Assembly: GCA_052143655.1 (NCBI GenBank)
Contig: JBKQSL010000426.1
Span: 1-12,867 of the forward strand
DNA: 12,867 bases
Reading direction: 5' to 3'
Source: CAVSUR01 sp052143655
Lineage (GTDB): Bacteria > Actinomycetota > Actinomycetes > Streptosporangiales > Streptosporangiaceae
The position numbers were made by a program, and so were the translations under genes. Below, piece by piece: positions 1 to 6,700 of the stretch. Numbering within the stretch: position 1 is the first letter of the stretch; each line of letters starts with the position of its first letter. The notes beneath the pieces were generated by a model. The model was not told where the DNA came from and did not search any database. It saw nothing but the letters and a program-made list of their open reading frames with translations.

Positions 1-122
1 CCTCCGGCCAGCTCCCGCTCCACCACCGCCACCCGCAGCCCGCCGTCGGCCAGCTCGCCGGCGCAATGCTCACCCGGCGAGCCGGCCCCCACCACGATCA
101 CGTCGTAGTCATAGCCGTTCAT
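1..122 (-). CDS. FAD-dependent pyridine nucleotide-disulfide oxidoreductase, N-terminal part (cut by window edge)
   Basis: The first 40 codons read MNGYDYDVIVVGAGSPGEHC and continue through a second strand ending in VAVVERELAGG. This is a Rossmann ADP-binding fold: the GxGxxG-like GAGSPG at residues 12-17 binds the FAD pyrophosphate, and the acidic residue at the end of the second strand (VVERE) binds the ribose. The end VERELAGG is what precedes the redox-disulfide segment in the mercuric reductase / dihydrolipoamide dehydrogenase-like family, but the CxxxxC motif lies outside the window, so the exact enzyme cannot be named. The ATG at 122 overlaps the 3' end of the upstream VOC remnant by 14 bases, which points to translational coupling in a former operon. 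This part shows no lesion. Confidence 0.8.
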   Translation of the reverse strand, partial: MNGYDYDVIVVGAGSPGEHCAGELADGGLRVAVVERELAG

Positions 123-509
123 GCCCCGCCCGCCTCCCCTTCCCCCTCATCTGCCCGGCGGACTCGTCCGCCATGTTCTGGGCATACCAGCCGGGCCAGT
201 CCGGGTCGGGCTGCCCGGTCTCCTCCTCGTGTTTGCCGTGCGCGGCCGCCGCGCGGTGCAGCGCACCGGCCAGCCCGGCCACGGAGCCGTAGGCTGCGAG
301 CGCGGACGTCGCCCGGCCGGGCAGGCGGGTGGTGACCACCTGGATGAGCCAGCTGTTGCCCTCGCAGGCCGAGCCGGGCGGGGTCATCTGTATCACCCGG
401 AAGTCCGGAGCGGTGACGAAGTCGGCGTCCAGCCGCCAGCCCAGCGCCTGGTGGAAGTCCTTGGCCGGTTCATGTCGGAGACGGGCACCACCACGACCTC
501 GAGTTTCAT
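109..509 (-). pseudogene. VOC/glyoxalase-family protein, frameshifted and internally deleted
   Basis: Translation starts at the ATG at 509 (AGGG eight bases upstream) with MKLEVVVVPVSDMNR, the usual first beta strand of actinobacterial VOC (glyoxalase/bleomycin resistance-like) proteins. Near 463-468 the frame is lost. Restoring one G in the CGGCC run gives AKDFHQALGWRLDADF and then the TPPGSAC strand. A second lesion follows at about 363/364: TPPGSAC runs straight into EGNSWLIQVVTTRLPGR. From knowledge of the family, these two motifs normally flank a middle part of roughly 60-80 residues, which is missing here. The C-terminal helical tail (LAGALHRAAAAHG, then DPDWPGWYAQNM) is preserved and typical of the subfamily. 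VOC metal and substrate residues spread over both halves, so the product is very unlikely to work. The frameshift alone could be a sequencing error; the internal deletion could not. Confidence 0.8.
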
Positions 510-654
510 GTCTATGTCCCTGGCTCTTCTCCTGGTGCCGCTGACCCGTGCCGGTGCCGCCGGGCTTGGTCTGGCATCTGCGGTCATGCCTGGGGTGGCC
601 GGACGCGCCAGTGAAGACCCTGGCCGGTTCGCTGGTCCGCCGTCTGGCAGCCCG

Positions 655-785
655 GGGTGCTGCGGCTCACGGTAGTCCAGAACCGCATCGGCAGCGTAGA
701 TCGCGTGCTCGGTGTCGATGTCGCCGCGGTCGGGGGCTTTCCAGTGCTGCTCTAGCCGGGCCCGGGTCCTGGCGTTACGATCCAT
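655..785 (-). pseudogene. SnoaL-like / NTF2-fold protein, N-terminal fragment
   Basis: From the ATG at 785 (upstream AGGTG and AGGA) about 38 codons read as the start of an actinobacterial SnoaL-like (NTF2-like) protein: TRARLEQHWKAPDRGD is the first helix and EHAIYAADAVLDY the following turn and strand. After the Tyr at about 672 the same frame becomes a Pro/Ala/Arg-rich sequence unlike the family, and it stays open into the VOC remnant. Family members are about 120-150 residues, so roughly two thirds are lost. The fragment lies just upstream of the VOC remnant in the same direction and was probably the first gene of that operon. Recognition rests on motif memory, so the family call is less certain than the observation that the conserved part stops abruptly. 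Confidence 0.6.
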
Positions 786-911
786 TGTCCTGTTCACCTA
801 AGCTGGCAAACCGTCATCCTCGCCGGCCGCAACCCCGGCCGGCTGCAGCACGCTGCGGCCGAACACGGTGCGGTGCGGTCGGGCGGGCCGGCTGCGTGAG
901 AAGGTGAGCTG
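786..911. promoter_or_regulatory. Divergent intergenic region with a 7-bp perfect hairpin
   Basis: This 126-base gap separates the leftward SnoaL/VOC/oxidoreductase set from the rightward MOSC fusion gene, so it should hold both promoters. A perfect inverted repeat GCCGGCC (822-828) and GGCCGGC (837-843), with an 8-base loop, lies in it. No U-tract follows, so it is not a classical terminator and an operator is possible. No convincing -10/-35 pair is visible. The ribosome binding site GAGAAGGTGAG (898-908) serves the MOSC gene. Confidence 0.35.
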
Positions 912-2684
912 GTGGTGAGTTCGGGGCAGCGGGTCGGCGGCCTGCTGTCGGTCAATGTGGGGATGCCGCGGGACGTGACCTGGCACGGCAGGGCGGTGCA
1001 CACGGCGGTGTGGAAGAAGCCGGTCGCCGGGCCGCGGATGGTGCGGCGGCTCAATATCGACGGTGACGGGCAGGGGGATCTGGCCGGGCACGGCGGCGAG
1101 CAGCGGGCGGTGTTCGTCTACCAGATCGAGTCCTACCGGTACTGGCAGGACCAGCTGGGCCGGGATGACTTCGAGTACGGGCAGTTCGGGGAGAACTTCA
1201 CCGTGCAGGGACTGGCCGACGATCAGGTGTGCATCGGCGACCGGTACCGGATCGGCGGCGCGGTTTTCGAGGTCACCCAGCCGCGGGTCACCTGCTTCCG
1301 GGTGGGTATCCGGATGGATGATCCCCGGATGCCCGCGCTGCTGGTTTCCCATCACCGGCCCGGGTTCTATGTCCGCGTGCTGACCGAGGGCGCGGTGGAG
1401 GCCGGCGACGAGATCATCAAGGTCGCGTCCGGCCCGGAAGGCATGACGGTCGCGGAGCTGGACGCCCTGTTGTACCTGCCCGGGCATCCCCGGCAGCGGA
1501 TGCTGCGCGCGCTGCGTATCCCGGCGCTCAGCGGCGGGTGGAAAGACTCGTTCCGGGAGATTCTCGACCAGCCCGGGCAGGGCGCCGGCAACGCCGGCCT
1601 GACCGACGCGAGCCCGCCGCCGGCGTGGCCCGGGTTCCGGCCGCTCGCCGTGACCGGAACCGGCCGGGAGAGCGAGACGGTGATCTCGGTGCACCTGGCC
1701 GACCCCGAAGGCGGCAGCGTGCCGGCCGCCCTGCCCGGACAGTTCCTGACCCTGCGCCTGCACCCTGACCCCGCCCGGCCGCCGCTGCTGCGCAGCTACT
1801 CGCTGTCGGGGCCGCCGGGCGCCCGCGACTACCGCATCAGTGTCAAGCGGGAGCCTCGCGGCGCCGGCAGCCAGTTCCTGTCCACCCGCGTGCGAGCGGG
1901 TGACCTGCTGGAGGTCGCCGCGCCGCGCGGCACCTTCACCCTGCGCCCGGGCCAGGCGCCGGTCCTGCTGATCAGCGCGGGTGTCGGCGCGACACCGGTG
2001 CTGGCCATGCTGCACGCGCTGGCCGCTGCCCGGTCCACCCGGGACATCTGGTGGCTGCACGGCGCGCGCCGCCGCGCCGATGAGCCGTTCGCCGCCGAAT
2101 CCCGCGCCCTGCTGGCCCCGCTTCCCAGCGAGCACCGGCACATCTGCTACAGCAGCCCAGGTCCTGGTGACGTCCAGGGCCGCGACTACGACACGGCGGG
2201 ACGCCTGTCGGCGCCGGTCCTTGCCACCCTGGACCTGCCCCGCGACGCCGATGCCTACCTGTGCGGACCCCCCGCCTTCATGGCCGATATCTCCGCTGCC
2301 CTGGCCGCGGACGGCATCCAGGCTGCCCGCATCCGCACCGAGATCTTCGGCGCCGGGCCCGCGCAGACACCCGGCATCGCGCCCGCGGCCGCCCGTCGGC
2401 CGCACCCGCCCGCCGGCCAGCCGGGCAGCGGCCCCCTGGTCGCGTTCGCCCGCAGCGACCTGAGTGCGCGCTGGGACCCCGGCTACGCCAGCCTGCTCGA
2501 GTTCGCCGAAGCCTGCGACGTACCGGTGCGCTGGTCATGCCGCACCGGAGTGTGCCACACCTGCGAGACAGCCGTCATGTCTGGAACCGTCTCCTACGCC
2601 CCCGCCCCGGTCGATGACCCCGCCGTAGGCAGCGCACTGATCTGCTGCTCACAGCCCCGCGACGACCTAGTCCTCGACCTGTAA
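912..2684 (+). CDS. MOSC domain / FAD-NAD(P) reductase / [2Fe-2S] ferredoxin fusion protein
   Basis: A 590-residue three-part oxidoreductase. Residues 1-215 are a YiiM-like MOSC domain: HGGEQRAV at 60-67, GENFTV at 93-98, and the conserved cysteine C128 in TQPRVTCFR, which in MOSC proteins binds the Mo-pterin or its sulfur. Residues 241-345 form the FAD-binding barrel (RSYSLS at 294-299, GTF at 340-342). Residues 350-480 form the nucleotide-binding domain (GVGATP at 357-362, CGPPAFM at 451-457). The C-terminus is a plant-type ferredoxin with C543, C548 and C551 (CX4CX2C) plus C578 in ALICCS. The plausible role is reduction of an N- or O-containing substrate at a molybdenum centre using NAD(P)H, all in one cytoplasmic polypeptide; the substrate is unknown. 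Start: tandem GTGGTG, with GTG at 912 preferred because GAGAAGGTGAG ends four bases before it. All motifs are intact, and this architecture is known in actinobacteria. Confidence 0.9.
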   Translation: MVSSGQRVGGLLSVNVGMPRDVTWHGRAVHTAVWKKPVAGPRMVRRLNIDGDGQGDLAGHGGEQRAVFVYQIESYRYWQDQLGRDDFEYGQFGENFTVQGLADDQVCIGDRYRIGGAVFEVTQPRVTCFRVGIRMDDPRMPALLVSHHRPGFYVRVLTEGAVEAGDEIIKVASGPEGMTVAELDALLYLPGHPRQRMLRALRIPALSGGWKDSFREILDQPGQGAGNAGLTDASPPPAWPGFRPLAVTGTGRESETVISVHLADPEGGSVPAALPGQFLTLRLHPDPARPPLLRSYSLSGPPGARDYRISVKREPRGAGSQFLSTRVRAGDLLEVAAPRGTFTLRPGQAPVLLISAGVGATPVLAMLHALAAARSTRDIWWLHGARRRADEPFAAESRALLAPLPSEHRHICYSSPGPGDVQGRDYDTAGRLSAPVLATLDLPRDADAYLCGPPAFMADISAALAADGIQAARIRTEIFGAGPAQTPGIAPAAARRPHPPAGQPGSGPLVAFARSDLSARWDPGYASLLEFAEACDVPVRWSCRTGVCHTCETAVMSGTVSYAPAPVDDPAVGSALICCSQPRDDLVLDL

Positions 2685-2841
2685 CCACCCGGCGGGCGGG
2701 CGGCCGCGACCGGCCAGTGGTGACCACGTCCGCGGCGGGACGGCCCAGGTGCGACCATGGTCCTCTGCGTCCTGACATCAGACTGGCGGCATCTTCCCCG
2801 ATTACGCTCTCCCGGACCACACCGGCACGGTACGTACGCTC

Positions 2842-3094
2842 AGCGGGCTTCAGGGTGAGCGCAGTGCAGGTCCTGCTCACGAAGTGGCTGGTCTACGCCG
2901 CGATCGCGGTGGCCCAGGCCGCGCTAATCACCGTTGTGTTCTGTGCCGTCCCAGGCCGAGCGCCGCAGCGCAGCGTGCTCTATGGTCCGGAAACCGACCT
3001 GTTTCTCAGCCTCGCCGCGCTCAGCGTGACGGCGATGACCTTGGGTTTGCTCGTCTCCACCATGGAGCCTTCGGCCTGTGCCGCAGGTTGCTGA
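2842..3094 (+). pseudogene. ABC-2 type transporter permease fragment
   Basis: The frame reads SAGFRVSAVQVLLTKWLVY, a hydrophobic helix (AAIAVAQAALITVVFC), an extracellular-type loop ending LYGPETD, and a second helix (FLSLAALSVTAMTLGLLVST). This matches the internal membrane part of the ABC-2 permease half of FHA-domain/ATP-binding fusion transporters of actinomycetes, as recalled from the family. There is no recognisable start, no upstream ATPase or FHA domain, and the similarity ends at about 3069 before a stop at 3092-3094. Only about 75 residues of a protein of several hundred remain. The open frame can be extended upstream to 2717, but that part is low-complexity and unlike any permease. 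Confidence 0.55.
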
Positions 3095-3260
3095 TCGTGC
3101 TCGCCGCCTTGGCAGTTCCCGTCATTGCTGGTGCTTGCGGGAGCACAGCGGTGCGGCAGAGTGCGCCGGCAGCAACCTTCAGCTCGTCACCGGCGGTGGC
3201 GCGCCCTGCCACGGCTACGACGGCGGCCAGCGGTCGCGCTGTGCCGCGTCGTGTCGTCTG
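3079..3260 (+). pseudogene. Lipoprotein-like N-terminal fragment
   Basis: In the frame next to the permease remnant, RRLLIVLAALAVPVIAGACGS looks like a lipoprotein signal: two arginines, a hydrophobic core, then a cysteine after a small-residue stretch (AGAC, an imperfect lipobox). It is followed by a Ser/Ala/Thr/Pro-rich linker (TFSSSPAVARPATATTAASG), as in many exported actinomycete proteins. There is no good start (a TTG at 3088 or GTG at 3097, neither with a well-placed ribosome site), and coding character is lost near 3260 where an opposite-strand WD40-like remnant begins. It is most likely the torn 5' end of a lost lipoprotein gene. Chance resemblance cannot be excluded. Confidence 0.3.
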
Positions 3261-3263
3261 CCA

Positions 3264-3425
3264 TCAGCATGGGACCACCTGCTGGGTGTCGGCTCCGTTG
3301 AGCGTGACTGACCAGAACCGGCGTTCTTCTTCCTTCAGGTTCAGCGTCCACGAGCCGTTCAGCGACCACAGGCGAATGCTTCCGTCACCGCAGGCCGCGG
3401 CTGCAACGTCAGGGCCAGCGACCAG
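3264..3425 (-). pseudogene. WD40-like repeat fragment
   Basis: The minus-strand frame reads DVAAAACGDGSIRLWSLNG, the closing strand of a WD40 blade (xDGSIRLW, where Trp-Asp is often varied). About 30 further residues (LKEEERRFWSVTLNG) look like the start of the next blade, then a stop at 3264. One blade cannot fold alone, so this is a remnant of a larger beta-propeller protein. The frame upstream runs into the tRNA remnant and has no start of its own. It lies downstream of, and on the same strand as, the NACHT gene. NACHT-WD40 proteins are common in actinomycetes, so the scrap may come from a related gene, but nothing in the sequence proves it. Confidence 0.45.
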
Positions 3426-3437
3426 ACCCGGCGGGCC

Positions 3438-3487
3438 GGGCGATCTTTCACGTCGAGGAGGTCGCTGGTTCGATCCCAGCATCGCCC
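3438..3487 (+). pseudogene. tRNA-Val(CAC) remnant lacking the D-arm and 5' anticodon strand
   Basis: The 3' half of a tRNA is clear: anticodon loop TTCACGT (anticodon CAC), 3' anticodon strand CGAGG, variable loop AGGTC, T-arm GCTGG-TTCGATC-CCAGC (3464-3480) and 3' acceptor strand ATCGCCC (3481-3487). The exact complement GGGCGAT lies at 3438-3444, so the 7-bp acceptor stem is preserved. Only one or two bases separate it from the anticodon loop, so the D-arm and the 5' half of the anticodon arm are missing. No CCA is encoded. The molecule cannot be a working tRNA. It may be a recombination scar of an intact tRNA-Val gene or an attachment-site relic. The anticodon call follows from loop position and is an inference. 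Confidence 0.65.
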
Positions 3488-3573
3488 GGCAGCCGAGCAG
3501 GATGCACGACCAGCCCCTGTTCCGAGTGCGCTGGCGTGGCCCGGCGTGCCCTGGCCTTCCCTGCGTGGTCGCC

Positions 3574-3727
3574 TGCCGGCACGCAGCGCCAGCGCGGCCT
3601 CCCGGGCAGCCGTGAGCTCGTGCCAGTACCCATCCCAGTTAGGGGCATCGTTACGACCCCGGGGAAGCTGCCAGGCGTGCTTGCTGACATGGCGGTCGGC
3701 GGAGGGCTGGCAGAACTTGCGCGTTAC
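3574..3727 (-). pseudogene. Unassigned coding-like scrap downstream of the NACHT gene
   Basis: On the minus strand, in a frame different from the NACHT gene and starting at its stop codon, the sequence reads FCQPSADRHVSKHAWQLP, then APNWDGYWHELTAAREAALA. Third codon positions are mostly G or C and the composition is protein-like (Trp-rich, amphipathic helix at the end). There is no start codon or ribosome binding site, and after about 3574 the frame turns Arg/Gly-rich. I do not recognise the family. It may be a 3' fragment of a lost gene. Chance openness in high-GC DNA is a real alternative. Confidence 0.2.
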
Positions 3728-6700
3728 TCGGAGAGCGGGGCGAGCGCGGGGAGGGCGGCGAGCCAGTCGGCGAGTGGCGAGTTCCGTCGCGCCGCGCTGA
3801 GCAGTTCGGCGGTCGGCTGGGCCTTCCAGCTGCGCCAGGTGCTGAGATCCTCAGCCGTCGGGTCGAGCGCTGCCAGGTCTGCCAGGGTATTCAGGGTCAT
3901 CGCGGTGTGTCTGTGGGTAGCCAGGTCGCCGAGCAGAACAGCGCGAGCCCGGCGCATGTCCTCCTCGCCAGGGTCGAACGTGATGAGATCTTCGATCATT
4001 GTGTGCAGTGCGTTCCAGTCACTTGGCGAGGCGGCCAGAAAGCTGGTCAGGGCTGCTCGGGCGTCACGCCGGTCCCGCTCGGTCGGTTCGAGCGCGGCCA
4101 GCGTGGCCAGCGCCGTGTGCACCGTCTGCCAGTGGTTCGGGGTGCTGGTGAGCTGGCTGAGCAGCAGGGCACGGGCGCGGCGTTTGTCCTCGGCCGTCGG
4201 GTGGAACCGGCCCAGCGCATCTATCAGGCATCCGCTCATCTCGAGCGTGCCCGGTTTGGCCAGCAGGCCCAGGATCGCATCACGGGCCTGGGCCTGCTGC
4301 GCGGTGGTGGCCTCGAGTTGCGTCAACGCCTCTGCCAGCGATGTGACTGCCCATCCGTCGGGGGCGCGCCCTAGGAGCCCGAGCAGCACGGTGCGAGCTT
4401 GACGTTTGTCCTCCTGTGTCGGGTCAAGCCGGAGAAGCGCCCCGGTTAGGTCCCCTGGCGGGGAGCGATGGCTTTGATCGGTGAGTAGCTGCAGCAACGC
4501 CTGGCGGATCTCGTGCCTGTCAGCGGCGGTCAGGATGCTTACCAGATCGCCGGTCTGCCAGCCGTGGCTGTGGCCGGTCAGCCGGAGAAGAGCCAGGCTG
4601 GCCAGTTGGCTGGCGTCGCCGATGGCGGCGGGCCGGTTTGCGTCACCGGGCCTGGAGCCGAGCACGGCGAGGGCCGCCCAGCCAAAGCGCGATCCAGCGA
4701 TTTCGTCGTTCTGCATTCCGTCGTCCTGGCTGCGCCGCTCAACTTCTGGCGTACCCCGCCGACCGCGAGTCGACTGGCCGCCAAGCAGCGCCAGTACGGT
4801 CTCGCGGACGTGGCGGATGTCATCTGCGGTGGGGGCGAGCTGGACGATGCCCTCTGCTAGGCGTACCGCGACCGCGGGGGTGGCCTGGCCATCCAGCAGC
4901 CGTATCAGCTCCTGACGGACTGGGGGCTTGCCCTCCGCTTCTGAGGCGAGCTGGACCAGTCCGTGCACCATCGCGGCCACTGGCGCGCCTGCGCCTGCGT
5001 CGGCGTTGGCGTCGGCAAGCAGCCTGATCACTGCGTTTAGAGCCTGTCTCCTGGCCTGCAGTGTGTCGGCAAGCCGTAGCACGCCGCCGATCAGTGCCTC
5101 CGCCGTCCGGTTGTCGACCAGGCCAGGTATGTCAGCCAGCGGCGGCAGCGCGCCGAGGAGCGCCAGCAGCGCATCGCGGGCCCGGCTCTTGTCGTCGGCC
5201 GTCGAGGTCAACCGGACCACCAGGTCGACCAGTTGCGGCGCGTCGTCACGGTTGGCGGGGCTGGCCAGCCGCCGCAGAAGCGCGTCGCATACCTTCCGCT
5301 CCTCTGCCGCTGTCGGCTGGAGCCGCAGCACCGCTCGGGTAAGCAGGAGGCCTGTCCATCCGTCGGTACGCCGGATCAGCAGCCGCAGCAGCGCGCTGCG
5401 GGCTTGCCGCTTGTCCTCCGACGTTGGTGCGAGTTCGACCACCCGGTCCGCCAGCCATTCGCCGATTGCACCTGACTCGTCGATGTCCAGCATCCTGACG
5501 AGCGCATGGCGGGCCTGGCGCCGGTCGTCGGGCGTCGGTTCCAGCCGCGCCACGCTGCCTGCCAGCGGCGCGCCAACGAAACCACTGCTCTCCTTATCGA
5601 GCATTCCCAGCAGCGCTCTGCGGGCATGCTGCCGGTCATCCGCAGACGGGTCGAGCTGGGCCACGCCGTCCGCCAGCACCGCCGCTGCCCAACCGCTGAC
5701 CTGGCCGGCCAGCAGCCTCAGCAGCACTTCGCGGACCTGGCGCTTGTCCTCTGCGGTGGGCACGACCTGGAGCACTGCGGGCACCAGCGCGTCGGCCCAA
5801 TCGAGGTTCTCCGGGATGACCAGCATCGACTGCAGCGCCTCGCGGGCCTGCCAGTTGGACGAGTGCCAGGTCGCCACTCCGCCGAGCTCCATGCTGCCGA
5901 AGTCGGCGCCTCCGAAGTCGACGCTGCCACTCGCGACCACGAACTCTGCCCGGGCACGCCCGATGACATCTGCGAGCCCAGGTGTCCATTGCGCTTCACC
6001 GGACTCGGCGGTTACCCGGGTCAGCAGCCCGCGAAGCTCGAGTCCGGCGTCAATGACCGACAGGTCGTCAGGGATGACTTCAGACCGAGCGGCCCGGCAG
6101 ATGAGCTTCCGCACCAGGGCGTCGTGCTCGGGGTGCATGGCTATTGCCGCCGGTGCCGTGTACTCCCAGTCGGAGTCGAACCAGAGGTGCGGCAGCATGA
6201 TCTCAGCCGCCTGGTCGGCGGGAAGGCTGGCGATCTGCTCGGCCACCAGATATTCACGGAGCGAGCGGTGGACGAAGCGTCGCGGAATCGTCCCGGTGTC
6301 AGGGTCCGGCGGACCCAGCGCGGCGGCCACGTGATCAAGCGCCTCAGTCTCGGCTTCTCCGAGCGCGACAAACTCGGTGGCGATGTCGTCCGACCACGTC
6401 CCCATCTCCGTCCGGGGATGGCATGTCGCGCCGGCCCAGGCCCACGCCCGGAGTGTGCTCAGGCAGGCACGCAGGTCCGGCTGGCGGTTGCTGCTGCCCC
6501 GCCAGCGGCCAGTGAGCATGCGTTTCAGGACGCTGGCGTAAATGTCCCGGCGGAATTCCGGCAGTTGCTCGCTGCCTCCGATCAGGCAGTAAAAGGCCAG
6601 GATCAGGGGCACGGTAGCGGCCTGTTGCAGGCCGGGTCGCCGGGCGATCTGGGCGGTGAGGTTATCTCCCCACTCGGCCTGCGATGCGAACCAGCGGCGG

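Noticed and set aside
822..843. Rho-independent terminator in the divergent region
   Set aside because: The stem is perfect, but no T-run follows on either strand and it lies between divergent genes, where a terminator is not expected.
798..2405. 535-codon open frame on the minus strand across the MOSC fusion gene
   Set aside because: It is rich in Arg, Gly, Gln and Pro with no motif and is fully antisense to a gene with complete catalytic motifs; long chance frames are expected at this GC content.
3264..3482. Protein starting MLGSNQRPPRR
   Set aside because: The start is the antisense of a tRNA T-arm, a well-known source of spurious proteins; only the WD40-like part downstream is kept, as a remnant.
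3826..5760. CRISPR or tandem DNA repeat array
   Set aside because: The periodicity of about 111 bases is coding and diverged; there are no identical direct repeats with unique spacers anywhere in the window.
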